Source of the DNA: Rhexocercosporidium sp. MPI-PUGE-AT-0058 | Lineage: Eukaryota > Ascomycota > Leotiomycetes > Helotiales | Assembly (NCBI GenBank): GCA_020746875.1 | Contig: JAGTJL010000010.1 | Span: 1,488,001-1,552,000 of the forward strand | Direction of reading: 5' to 3' | Length of the DNA stretch: 64,000 nucleotides | In this document: one piece after another, positions 44,306 through 55,959 of the stretch | How the letters are laid out: each line of letters opens with the position of its first letter | How positions within the stretch are numbered: the stretch's first letter is position 1 | The notes under the pieces: generated by a model | The model's database searches: none | Seen by the model: the letters and a program-made list of their open reading frames with translations, nothing else | Told to the model about the DNA's origin: nothing | Program-made: the position numbers and the translations under genes

Positions 44306-45904
44306 ATGGTATTCCATTCGTAAGTCCCTTTCTCATTATCCAGGCTCTCTCGGACTTTCCCCCTACACATTCAACGAAACCAGAAATTCCTCACGACTAA
44401 ACACGCACATAGACGCGCTCTCGTCCTATCCCTACTCCTCCCCCTCATCGCCGCACAAACCTACCCAGCGGAACCCCTCCCCACCAGCACCGCAGTCGAA
44501 GACCCAGCACCGACCTACATCGCGCACCCTCCTCCCAGCTACACTGCAGACCCTGGGCCTGAGCCCGAGTCGACGTACACGACTATTACTTACAATGAAC
44601 CGGGTCCTTCTTCGACTATTGGGGATTTACCCGTTGTGACGTACCCGGCTTGCGTGCCTGGGGAGGGGGACTGTCCTCCTTGCATTCCTGGAGAAGGCGA
44701 GTGTCCTTGTGTGCCGGGTGAGGGAGACTGCCCTCCCTGTATACCTGGGGAAGGGGATTGTCCGTATCCTGTAAGTATTTGCTATTCCCCTAAGCTTTTT
44801 CCTTTACTCGTCCTCTTCTGTGGTATTAGAGAAGTTGAGTAGAGAAATAAGAAAAATCCTTACGATATCATCGAGTCTTGCTAACTCACTTTCTTCCTTC
44901 AGGTCTCATCAACCGTCGCTCCAGAACCGGAATGTACTCCTGATACTACCCGCCAATGCCCTCCTCCTATCGTCGTAAGTCCATACTTCCCATCACTTTG
45001 TTCTCCTCAAACTAATACCCCTCAGTCAACCTACACACCGAACCCGTACCCAACCACCCCCCTCGTACCCCCCATCGCCTCCCTATCCCCAACCAGCACC
45101 CCCACCAGCAGCAACACTTGCGTCTGCTTCCGCGCCCCCTGCACCCCCTGCAACGGAACCCCCATCCCCTACCCCCAAACAATCTACACCACAGTCCTCC
45201 ACACCATAACATCCTGCGCCGCCAGTATCCCAACCTGCTCCCTCGGCTCCATCACCACATCCACCATCACCACATCCACCATCTCCCTCTCCACCATCTC
45301 CCTCTCCACCATCTCCCTCTCCACCATCCCACAACCCCCTCCCACCCAAAGCCCAGTCTACACCACAATCTACACAACAGCCTACATCGACATCTGCCCC
45401 ACAGGCCTCACCACAAAAACATACACCATCACCCAGACATGCACGCACGAAGCCTGTCACGGCCCTACATCTACAGATCTCCCCGAGCATTTCACGACCA
45501 CGGAGAAGGTGTGTGGTGCTTGCGAGGGGAAACCGACTGTGACTGTTACGTGTCCGGTGGCAAGCGAGACTGCTACTGCTGCTCCTCCTACTAAAGCTGG
45601 ATGTCCTGGCGAAGGGTGTCCTGGGGAGACAGGGAAACCTATGGCACCGCCGCCTTGCTCGGGCCCGGATTGTCCGGAGGTTGGTGGGAATACGGTTGCT
45701 GGAGGGGCGGCTATGCCGACTGGTTCTGGTTCTGGGTCCGGTTCGGCGTGTCCTTATGGAGAGAGCTGCCCTCCAGGTGGGAACTCGAATGGAACAAGTG
45801 GTGGACCCTACGTCACTACGGGCGCCGCTGAGAGTATGCTTGTTGGTGGGATGAAGGTTTTGGTTATTGGCGGGTTTGTTGGAGGGTTGGTTTTGATGCT
45901 ATAG
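44306..45904 (+). CDS. GPI-anchored Ser/Thr/Pro-rich wall protein with CxPGEG repeats
   Basis: Four exons (44306-44319, 44413-44770, 44903-44974, 45026-45904) join to 440 residues. The signal peptide (MVFHSRALVLSLLLPLIAAQ) is split by the first intron after five codons. A Pro/Thr-rich part leads to four imperfect copies of a decamer of the type CxPGEGDCPP (about residues 84-124), rich in paired cysteines. Later the protein has many Ser/Thr/Pro, tandem TISLS repeats, YTTIYTTAY and a Cys-containing part similar to fungal wall mannoproteins, with TTEKVCGAC and VTVTCP. The C-terminus (GGMKVLVIGGFVGGLVLML), preceded by small residues, is a GPI-attachment signal. Predicted cell surface location. 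No enzymatic domain. Branch sites CTAAAC and CTAAT support the introns. Confidence 0.85.
45252..45320 (+). repeat. In-gene tandem repeats in the GPI-protein gene
   Basis: TCCACCATCACCACA units followed by three copies of a 15-mer ACCATCTCCCTCTCC-type unit encoding TISLS repeats. Coding minisatellite, expected to vary in copy number. Confidence 0.7.
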
Positions 45905-46564
45905 ACTTCCTTGTTTTGATACGCCATTTTTTTCTCTCCTTTTTTCTCTCGCGGGTTGATTGGAGGCGCTTGTTTACTTGTTTGAGAAATGCAGTAGCTG
46001 GAAGTTATCGGATTGAAAATTGAAGTATCGGAAAGGAAGGTTGGTTTAGGATGGAATGGAATGGGTTTAGGGTATTTGTTTATTTATTTCCTTACGGTTC
46101 ATTGGTTATTGGCATGTTTTCATTTCCGATTCTAGGTTTTATGTACGCTATGCTATAGTAGGACATTAGAATTGGCTTATCATTTCTGTCCCTTGTCACT
46201 TTCTTCGGTGTTGAGTTTCGTCCTCTTGTCATTTATTATTACACGAGAATTAACAAAAAATGTTCAGCATGTTTTATTCTTCGCTAACTAGCATGTACCA
46301 AGACGAGAGGCGAGTCCTCTAGCCTGTTGTTTCTAGAAGCCAAAGTAGTAGATCAGTTTCTCACACGGTTTCCATGTTAGTTTGCACATTGTAGGCAATA
46401 CATGCTCGGTACCTCTCGAGGTTGCAGGTAGGTCCGAATTGATAGGAACATTATGTCTGACGAGAGGATGTTGTAGTTTCTCGTCCCCGTATGGTGTTAC
46501 AATGGTCCCAACACTTGTAGCAATACGGGACTACCCTACCATTGATACTTGTTCTTTTGTAAAA
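45905..46564. other. Intergenic region between two convergent loci
   Basis: 3' region of the GPI-protein gene, partly T-rich. No gene seen. Confidence 0.55.
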
Positions 46565-47502
46565 CTACAGTGAAGTAATGTATTGGACAGTGGCGAGCCA
46601 CTCTAAGAATTCACCTAAATCAAGCAAACCTTCCTCATCCCACGCTCCAGAATTGTATTGCTTTAGTGTGCAGGATCTTTCCTCGGCCTACCCCTTCGTT
46701 AGAAGAGTAAACGGCTCGAAGATGACAACCCTCCGAGAAAAGCCACGAGAATCCAATTTTCCGCTAGCAACGGCTCATTCAATCTCTATGCAGCCATTTT
46801 GGCAGCTCATTACACTTTATGTACCATGCCGGGCCTCACCAGGAGCAGTGATCCGTCACTTCTTCTCTTGCTGTGCCAACCTTGCCTCTGCCGGAAAGGG
46901 GCCATATCCACACTCGTGTTTACTACCGATCTTGGCGTACTTGACAAATCCTCATCAGCTGTAACCAATACAACCTCTCTGAGAGCACCCCAAGTCGCCA
47001 TAATAGTATGCGATGGTGCTGACCACCAAGGCTCCAACAACGCCATCTTTTGTACCTTATCCAGCCCGTTAATCTGATATCTCATCGCCCGATCCCGAGT
47101 AGGTATAAACCCAATTTGAAAGTCCCGGTAAATAACTTCCTTGCCAAAGAAAACCACGTCCTTCTCCCAATTAATCAAGATCTTGTCCTCCCATGCATCC
47201 CCTTGGATGCCCTTAATCCCAAACGACCACTCGTAGGGAGTCAGCATCGAAGGGTCTACTTCGTGAGCGAGTTGTAGGATGTCTGGTACACGACATGGCG
47301 AGTAGAACACCGGAACATTTTGCTGGTGGGTGGCGGACCAGGCAAAACCTTAGTGGATTTCGACTAGACGAGGAGGGAGGTCTTGGATTGCGATTTTGAA
47401 GATCCTATGCTGTTGCTGCAATAATACTTGGGGATCGAGATCAGCATTGGCATTGAGACTGGGTTGTGAGCTAGAAGGTGTCGGGGGGTTTGGTGCTGAC
47501 AT
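46565..47502 (-). pseudogene. Broken 2EXR-type fungal gene
   Basis: Reads from ATG 47502 (MSAPNPPTPSSSQPSLNA) into FKIAIQDLPPRLVEIH, the start of a fungal 2EXR domain. A TAA in frame at about 47350 follows. The same frame continues through FYSPCRVPDILQLAHEVDPS, EDKILINWEKDVVFFG, QINGLDKVQKMALLEPWW and MATWGALREVVLVT. Further down, in a shifted frame, come GKLDSRGFSRRVVIFEP and GLLDLGEFLEWLATVQY, with further TGA and TAG codons, up to a TAG at 46565-46567. The order matches full-length 2EXR proteins with a conserved tryptophan-rich middle. The stops can derive from CAA, CGA and CAG. An intact stretch from an internal ATG (47310) could still be translated, but lacks the domain core. Confidence 0.65.
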
Positions 47503-48172
47503 TTTGTCTTCACCTTTCGAGATATTCGATGCTATGCCATGAGATGACGGTGTTGATGATGCTGATGATGATGATGTAAGTGTGACGTGGAGTAAATGAG
47601 ATCTTAAATAACGGTACCAAGCAAGAGCAGGTAGATTAGAAGCCCACGTGGGCCACGTGGGATCATAAGTACTCCTCAGCGTTTAAGAAAAGAATGGCAT
47701 GAGTTAAGCAATTATATTTTGAGCAAAACGAGGAAATCACGACTGACTCATTATTGATACAGTGTTCGCCGATAGTGGAAGAACTGAACCTGACCCAACC
47801 CTAATCACATTCGGTACCTTCAATGAGCAAAAACACTCATACAGAAAAAAATCGCTAGAAATATAAAAGTAAACAAACCGCTCGGTTACCAAGAGGACCC
47901 CCTTCAGGAACGGAGGCGAATCACGTGATTCTCCCACTAAATTAATCCAATACCCACCAGACCCCACAACTCCAACGATCCCAAAGGTTAAACACGCGCC
48001 CTTTATGTCATTCTAGCGAAACGACACCGTTCACAACTTAATCATCTTACTTTGTCCTCCTCGCCAGACAAATCAGATCTTTGACATTGACACTCAGCTC
48101 TGATCTAGTAGCGAGTTTCTAAGATCGAAGAACTCCAACATCCCTTTACTACAAACTCATCCTCCCGCAAAC
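47503..48172. promoter_or_regulatory. Upstream region of serine dehydratase with three CACGTG boxes
   Basis: Contains CCCACGTGGG (47643-47652) and, immediately after, GGCCACGTGGG, so two CACGTG cores nine bases apart. A palindromic AATCACGTGATT core (TCACGTGA at 47921-47928) lies about 245-252 bp before the ATG. CACGTG is bound by bHLH factors of the Cbf1/Pho4/SREBP kind. Function untested. Confidence 0.5.
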
Positions 48173-49385
48173 ATGACATCCACCTCATCACCGCCACCCA
48201 AACCCTGGGTCGAAACACCATGCATCCGATCCGCCGCTCTATCGCGAGAAGCTGGATGGTACGTCAATCAATTAAAACTACAAAATCAAACCCCCCACTC
48301 TTGGAATCTCAAGTTCTCAACTAACAAACCCCAGCAACATCTACCTCAAACTCGAGACCCTCCAGCCCTCCGGCTCCTTCAAATCCCGCGCCCTAGGCAA
48401 CTTCCTCAATCAAGCCATCCTCTCCCATGGCCCCTCCAAACCAATCCACTTTTACTGCGCCTCAGGCGGCAACGCCGGGCTCGCCTGTGTCGTTGCTGCC
48501 TCGATGTTAAAACGCCCAGCCACCATCGTCGTGCCTATGTCAACGTCCTCACTCATGATTGAGAAGTTAAAGACGTTAGGTGCAGATGTGGTGCAGAAGG
48601 GAATGCATTGGAGTGAAGCTGATGCTTATCTAAGGGAAGAGTTGTTGGGGAAGGATGAGGATGGTGTTTATGTACCGCCGTTTGATCACGAGGATATCTG
48701 GGCGGGAAACTCGAGTATTGCTGATGAACTTGAGGAGCAGATGAGCGGTGGAGGGGGCTATGATGCCCTGGTTTGTAGTGTGGGTGGTGGTGGGTTGTTT
48801 TCTGGTATTATGCAGGGACTAGAACGTCATGGGAGGTTACTCGGCGGGAACTCGAAGGGCAAGCCGGTTAAAGTCCTAGCTGTTGAGACGAAAGGCGCGG
48901 AGTCTTTGAATCTCAGCGTGACGAACAAGAAACTTTCGAGATTGCCAGCAATCACGAGTATCGCGACTTCGCTTGGGGCGACTCAGGTCGCAAGTAAGGC
49001 CTTTGAATGGGGGATGAAAGAGGATGTCACGAGCCATGTGTTGAGTGATGCTGAAGCGGCGATGGCTTGTGTCAATTTCGCTGATGATGAGAGGATCCTC
49101 GTTGAGCCTGCTTGTGGAGTCAGTATCGCTACAGCGTACAACGATACATTGCAGACGCTCCTCTTTCCCTCTTTATCACCTGAGGAGTTCTCGAAAGTCA
49201 ATATTGTTATTATAGTCTGTGGCGGATCGAACGTTACGCTTCAGATTCTGGAGAAATATAGAGAGACATACGGACAGGACAAGGATGTGCTGGATAAATT
49301 CCATTCGAGGAGGATAAGAGAAGAGGGAAGAAAAGCAATTCCGACTAAAGTCCAGGGAGACGAGGGTTCCGTTCATTCTACATAG
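48173..49385 (+). CDS. L-serine/L-threonine dehydratase (PLP-dependent)
   Basis: Two exons (48173-48258, 48335-49385) give 378 residues. Fold-type II PLP enzyme that deaminates serine to pyruvate and threonine to 2-oxobutyrate, like yeast Cha1. Seen: TPCIRSAALS, YLKLETLQPSGSFKSRA with the Schiff-base Lys, the Asn loop CASGGNAGLA, VPMSTSSLMIEKLKTLGA, HEDIWAGNSS, the glycine-rich phosphate loop VGGGGLFSG, and VEPACGVS near the C-terminus, followed by VCGGSNV. Length is normal. Downstream of the TAG at 49383 a different frame stays coding-like for another 48 codons (see findings), so the true C-terminus may be longer. Probably cytosolic or mitochondrial; no clear targeting peptide. Confidence 0.92.
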
Positions 49386-50822
49386 TGAGGAACAGCATAA
49401 GAGGGACGATGTACTGGCACAAGGAAGGAATTTCGAGGGCGAGCAGGTTGTGTCTAAGCCTGCTATTGGCACTATGGAACTTGGGGAGGTCCAGAGGCAG
49501 ATTGAGCAGTTTGGGAAGGTGGTTCAGCCGTGATGATATCGCTTATATTAGACGAGGATGAGTGTAGAAGATTCATGAGATCACTTGTGAAAAAATAGAT
49601 TCTGTGGGTATCTTTCGCTTTAGACTTACATTGTCAGATGTCTAGCAGACTTTAGAATTAGCTAGCAAGAACCCTGCCTGCAGGATTTTATGTCCCTGCT
49701 CCTCAACCTTCCATATATCCCATTTCAGAAAGCATACCTATCAACCTACCAATGTCTCCTCTCCTTCCAAACGACTCGAGGAACGCATCTTGTCTCCTTT
49801 AACCCTCATCTCGACACCACCAATTTACCTCCATCTCTCAATTCCCTTTCACGTCCGCCCGCTTCCAGAGGTGAATACCGTCTCATAACTTCACCCTCAC
49901 ATCCGCAATCAAATTCACCTCCCCCATCCCCATCTCAGTCCATAAATTCTCCTTTCCACTCACGAAAATTCTGTTGCACATCGCAATTCAAAGGAAACAA
50001 ACCTTCTCGTCGCTCGTCACGTCTCAAGTTCGTCAAACCGCCGACCTCCTGACATGGTCAATACCCACCACACCAACCGTTCACCTCAAATTCACCTCCC
50101 CCTCCCTAATTCGTCTTTCATATTTCTCCGCCCTTCACCCGCTTATACGTTTTTGTTGCACATCGCAAACAAAAGTAAACAAAGCACCTCGTCGCTTAAT
50201 TAAATCTCGAAGCTAGCAGCGTGCGAGTAAGAAGCGAGCTGAAGCGCATCTCCTATTTTCCTGTCCCTCTTCCTCTTCCTCTTGCTAAACAACAGCAGTC
50301 AGATTTCGGACTGCTTACTTCTTGCTTTATGGTATGAGCCCAGAGTTTCGGAATCGATATCGTCACTACTTTTGTGGGGTTCGCTTCATGGCGGAAAATG
50401 TATGTGTCTCATGGTTTCTCGTTTCCGGCTTGCAGGTGTGTTGTAGAGAGGAGGGAGAGGAAAGGATCACAAATGTAAATACTAGATATCAGTATACCCA
50501 TTTCGAGAATAAAGGAGCGATCAAACAAGACAGAGACAGCCTGCTAGATAATCCTTTGCTTTCGAAATTACTTTATCAAATCACAGCATACTACAGGAAG
50601 TCTAAGGCGCGAGCTCCGGTGTATTGAGTGTCGAGAGCGCATTTATTTATATCTCCAAGAAGTACAGCAAAGTCGGGGTATATCCTCCGTGCGTAGTATC
50701 CCTTCCATTATCCAATTTCTCTAGCCAAACACCAACACCAACACCTCCGCTAATCAACAATCACACCTATCCAACCCCGACATCTTTACCTAGACTCTAT
50801 CTCCCCACGGAAACAACCAGGC
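49386..50822. other. Intergenic region with an imperfect direct duplication
   Basis: No gene supported. About 105 bp at 49911-50015 recur imperfectly at 50088-50197 (shared blocks AAATTCACCTCCCCC, TTGTTGCACATCGCAA, CTCGTCGCT). Confidence 0.55.
49911..50197. repeat. Imperfect tandem duplication, period about 180 bp
   Basis: The blocks AAATTCACCTCCCC and GTTGCACATCGCAA...AAACAAA...CTCGTCGCT occur in the same order at 49911-50015 and at 50088-50197. Confidence 0.65.
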
Positions 50823-53800
50823 CTACAAACTCATAGTAACAGTCATACTATTGCTATGAACCATCAGCACCGGCGGACACCCTTTACACAGAACCTCCAA
50901 ATCCGCCAGATAACTCGCACTAGCCTCCTCGCTCAAGCTAGTGCCCTCAACCGGACTCGGCAGCGTCGTGAACATAACAGCCGTATTCTTGCTCTTACTC
51001 CGCATCAACTCGTTTAGGATCAGATGTTGGGCTCTGCACGGCAAGTCGTTGAAGCTTAGCGGCACGCCTTGAGTAGAATATGTAGAGCCGCGACGGGATT
51101 GCGAATCGGGGTGAAGATGTGTCGATTCGGTCTCGCTTGCCTCGGAGATGCGGTCGGGGAGGGCTGGGTTGGATATGTAGGCCGATGGAAGACGGTTCCG
51201 ACGGTGTGGCGGGGGTGAGGGCGTGTTGGTGAACATTATCGAGGGGCCGGGACCGTCTTCGGTCGCGACGCGGGTCATGGGTACTGGCTTGCTTGAGAAT
51301 TTGGGCTGCGAAACGTGTCGGGAGAGAGAAGGTCTCTCGGACCCGACGGAGGGTGGGCGATTGCCCGAAGATTCGGGATACGGGGATTTTGGCTCTTTCA
51401 GAGAGCCTGGTTTGCTTCCGCTATCGGATGATGCTTTGAGCGAAGTTGCGATATTGGAGATTGAGGAACTCTTTTTGTGCGAAGTTTCGGTTTCGAACTT
51501 TTTAAACGACAGATCCGGTGCCGAAGCGATTGCATTGTCTGCTGGTAGGATGGTTTTTCTCGGACTGTGTTCCGGCACCATAACTTCTCTCTCGCCAGTC
51601 GACTTCTTGGATGGCGGAGGACCTCTCATTGTATCGCCGTGACTTCTGCGCCTTTTGATCTTTGACCTATCGGGTGAGGGAGAGTTCCTGTCCGATTCGT
51701 AGTCATCCATATCGGCTTCGCTGGCAGCACTATTTGGCCCTTCGTCGTCCGAATCGGCTAAAACGTCAGAGTCGCTGTCGTCTAAATCACTGCCCGACTC
51801 CTCACTAGCGCTTGCGTTGCTTGCTTGTATAACAGTGTCGGATAGCCTGTGCGTTCGCATTCCAAGGCTCACCCCTAGCCTTGTGAGTCCGCTCATAGTA
51901 TGCTTTCGTTTGGACTTCTTCAATAGTCTTCGGAGACCTAGGAATCGTTCCACCCTCTCTCCTCTAGGACCTTGCTGGAAAGAAGCTTCAGGCCAATTGG
52001 ATCCAGCGGTGTATATGCTGGCGATTTCCGACAGATCCTCGGATCCAGAAGTTGGCCCACGTTTTCCACGGATCTTCTGCAACTCATCCCACCATTCTTG
52101 CCCTTTCAGACAATCTTCTACCTCTTCTTCGGCATCTTTGCTCGTACTGGCACCATTGACAATGATTTCATAAGTGGGCAGTTTGCCAGATGCCAGCCAG
52201 AAGACAAGCACTTCTGCTTCGATTCGCAGGTTCTCTAATAACAGCTTGACTCGGCCACGTTCTTCCTCAACATCACTCTCATATTCAACAAACACAGCCA
52301 CTCGGAGCGTGTATGCCTTCTTCCATGCAGGAACAGTATTGAGTATGACACCCAGTTGCAGAATCAGTGTGTAAGTATCAAAATTGGTCGTCAAGACATT
52401 CTGCTTGTTGTCGCCCTCGCCAGCAATTTCAGCCGACATCTGGATCGGCCATAAGTCAATGTACTTTTTGTTGTGATCTCCATCTGCGTGAGGGAATTCA
52501 AGAGACGAGAAACCCTTGGCAACTGCAACATTGATCTGAAGCCGGAGAAGTAGATCTTCAAGAATAGTCACATAGCTCGTGACACTCATCATTGCCTCTG
52601 TCTTGCAAGTATCAGTTGGCAGTATGCCAGACATCTTTGCGTCCTTGCTGTCTTGTCGTGCAATCCTTTCACGTTCAACGTCTGTTTGATCTGATTTGTC
52701 TTTTGGCGATGGTAATTCAACATCAATTAAAGGTTGATTTCTCCTCAAGTCGTCAAGATTGTAGAAGCCCAGAACAGCAATATTAGGTCTCATTCCACCG
52801 AGCCCGGAATTCAAGACGATGTTTCTAGCTCCCCACTCCACTCCTGGAGATATGGCGATATTGACAAATGCCTTGATCTTGGAGAAGTCGATATATTTTG
52901 TCCATGCTGCTTGTTGTCTTCGAGCTTCTGGAACGGACCCGCCAAAGTTGTCAGTGACAATGACATGCCCGAGGATGTATAGCGATCCTTTCTTCATCGA
53001 ATTGCAGAATTGAATGAGTTTGTATTGCCGTCTCGGGTCGTTGACGAAGAGCAGGATCTGGGGACGCCAAAACTTAACATGTTCTTGTCGTAATCGAAGA
53101 AGGTACTTTCGAACTTGGTGATAGATGAGATTTTGGGACACATCTCCCCAACTCTTTGGCGGACTCGTGTAATGAATGATGAGAAAGAGGACAACAAGAA
53201 TGCCCACACAAGAAGCTGCGTAGAGGCCATCGACGAAGAACATGGCTATAGCGGAAACAATCGTTCCTGTGAGGGCCGTTTGCCAGTTGAAAAAGTGAAA
53301 CGATGGTCGAAAGTTGGGTGCTGAGCCTATCTTGAGGAGGAAGCAGGCCAAGTTCATTACGAGAAATGTCATCTAGCTCAATTAGTACTTGCTTTCTGGT
53401 TTGCGGGTATTACTTGACCTACGAGATAGGTCATTGTGACGAAAGATGCAATTTGATTCAGATCGCAGAGCATAGTGACTTGAGCCACTAGATACGTCAT
53501 GATAATTGCATACGTTGGCTCATCCCCTTTTTTCGTTCCCTGCCCAAAGATGGAGAACCCTGGCAGTAGGTTATCTCGAGCAAGTGCCTGCAAAAGTTTC
53601 GCTGACCCAATCACACCCATTAATGTTGAAAAGAAAGAGCTAGCAAACTCGCCGGCCAGGATCACAAGACCAGAGATATTAGTATCCTGGATCACGTTCG
53701 CGTTTCTGATGAATGATGATCTTGTAATAGTAGCAGCCATTGCGAAAATAACGAGTGTGTATAGCACAAAGGTTGTTCCGAGACCGTAGAGTGTTCCCTT

Positions 53801-55052
53801 GGGAATGGATTTGCTGGGATTCTTGAGATCTCCAGACATGCTTGCACCAGCAAAGATACCGCCTGTTGCTGGGAAAAGAATCCCGAACAAATCCTGGAAA
53901 GTCTCTTTCCCACGTAGCTGACTCCCAGCAGCACCCTTCGTCAGCCGGGGCATGAGATTACCCATGAATGTGTCGACGCTTAGACCAGTATACTCGATAC
54001 CAAGTTTTCGGCTTTCGAAGGGCGCAACTATCAGAGCCGAGACTGGAATACTGAGGGTAGCAATGACAAGTATAACCAGAAGTCCGTTACTGGCACGAGC
54101 AAAAATCGAGGATCCAGCAAGGCATATAGCCGTACATATCACCAGAACGACTGTTGACCACAGATACAGGTACCATGGGCTTTCTGGCATGATATTGGCC
54201 CAATTGCCGGTGGACGTCCCAAAATTCAACTTGAGGCAGTCAATCAAACCCACAGCATTCAGGCCAGTGTTGAAGACGAATCCCATGTAGAACACAACTC
54301 CAATGGACCCACCAAATTCGGGACCAAGAGATCTGGAAATCAGGTAGTATGCCCCACCCCCTCGAACCGTCCCGTTTGACGCAATTGCCGAGAGGGAGAA
54401 TGTAGTGATGAGGTTGATAGCATAGGAAGCAACTAGCATTCCCATGATACCGAGTACTCCACTTTGCCCTATAAAAGTGTTAGTGACATAGAACGTACGC
54501 TATGGACATGACCATTGTGGACTTACCCAGAATAAATCCAAAGCGCAAGAACATAAGAATGCTGAGAACATTCAAACAGGTTGGCACATACACTCCAGAG
54601 AACATGCCGAGCTTCTCGTCCCCTCCGACTGGTCGTGGTCCTAGTCCAGCTTTAGGTACAGACGCTTCCCCGTTCGCTTTCTTCATCTCCGCAGCATTGT
54701 TCTTTTGTATCCTCGCCATCTCGTCTTCGGCATTGGTCGATGTCTTGCGGCCATTACTCGATCTCTTTCGAATGCTAGAACTATCCCCTGTATTGAATGT
54801 TGCCATATGCAATAATCGCTTGGTTATGGAATATTCGCGTGCAGGCGGGGTTGAATCGTTCGTGGCAGGCTCATAAGGGTTTCGATTCTCTGGATCTTCC
54901 CCATTGGTAGCTTCATCGGCCGACTCTGGCTCTTCAATAGCCATAGATGACCTCCTGTTCAATTCGCCTGCTTCATCGTGGGCGGTCCCTGAATGGAAGT
55001 TGGAATGTTGTCGACCCGCAGCCCCTTTGGAGGGCCGCAATGAGCTAGACAT
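50823..55052 (-). CDS. VHC1: Vacuolar cation-chloride cotransporter (SLC12 / VHC1 type)
   Basis: Three exons (55052-54527, 54468-53414, 53372-50823) with introns of 58 and 41 nt give 1376 residues. Residues 1-150 are hydrophilic. The amino acid-permease/SLC12 transmembrane core follows: [74 protein letters not shown] and [16 protein letters not shown] long cytosolic C-terminal region follows, with [22 protein letters not shown] and an acidic, Ser-rich disordered stretch. Family knowledge: yeast Vhc1 is the vacuolar K+-Cl- cotransporter. The size and the C-terminal region match Vhc1 rather than plasma-membrane permeases. The last exon encodes more than half of the protein. The second intron is only 41 nt but has a TACTAAT branch site. 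Confidence 0.92.
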
Positions 55053-55959
55053 TGCTGCTGCTCTTATCTAGCCATAAGCAGAGGAGCTCAAGCTCTTGAA
55101 TGTCACGAATTGGCCGCCATAGGATAGGACAGTGGTGGGTAGTGGAAGATGCAGGCCCGTGGTTGTGTATCGTACTTGCACAGCTGTAGCTGTTGTTCCT
55201 TGAAACTCCCAATGCACGCTTCACCCGCTTCTGGCCGGTATCGTCACCTCAACTTCGGCTTGGCTGTATGAATCGCGTATCCCTGCATGGGAACGTCATT
55301 CCCAGCTCGGCAAAGAAAGGCAGTTCAGTGCAGCACAACTAGAAATCTCTTCGAGTCAACGTTTCAACCCGCATGCAGCGTCAAAGAATGACAATACGCA
55401 GGCAGCGACAGAGCGAAAGTACCGCGAACGAGAAAGGATATTGGGGTGATATGAATGTAAACAAATGCCTCGATCAGTCTTACTTGGGCGAGGCTGTCAA
55501 AATGACAAACCATGAGAGAATGCCAGTCCAGTCCAATGCAAACCAATCTGCACGCACAGAGATAAGCCTCGGCCAGGGGTGTCAAATGGTGGATGCTGAT
55601 TGGGCCAAATCAGCATCAGGGGTCCTCTTCACGTGGACAGACCAGCCAGACACGAGCAAGTGAGTGCTGCTGCAGGTGATAGCAGTTAGCAGCATCTGTG
55701 ACTGAGAACAGCCGCCGATACAGCCCGAAACCCACTTCTTGCTCTTCTTCCTGCTCTTCCACCCGTTGTGCACATTTCTGTGAGTATTGTATATCTGCAT
55801 TGGTTCGAGTCGACGCGGCAGAGCTCCAGGCTGACTTGCGCGGCGCAGTCACTTTCCTTCTGCACCTACAGCACTGTGCAACATAACATGAGATAAGACC
55901 TCGAGCCTATCTCCTGTCCGACGACAGCTGTCCCTCTCACCTAGAACACGACAAGGACC
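55053..55959. promoter_or_regulatory. Divergent intergenic region, cotransporter / amino acid transporter
   Basis: The 907 bp between outward-facing start codons of two vacuolar transporter genes. No gene or clear element recognised. Confidence 0.45.

Noticed and set aside
45083..45490. Minus-strand Gly/Asp/Cys-rich frame of 135 codons
   Set aside because: Antisense of the Ser/Thr minisatellite in the GPI-protein gene.
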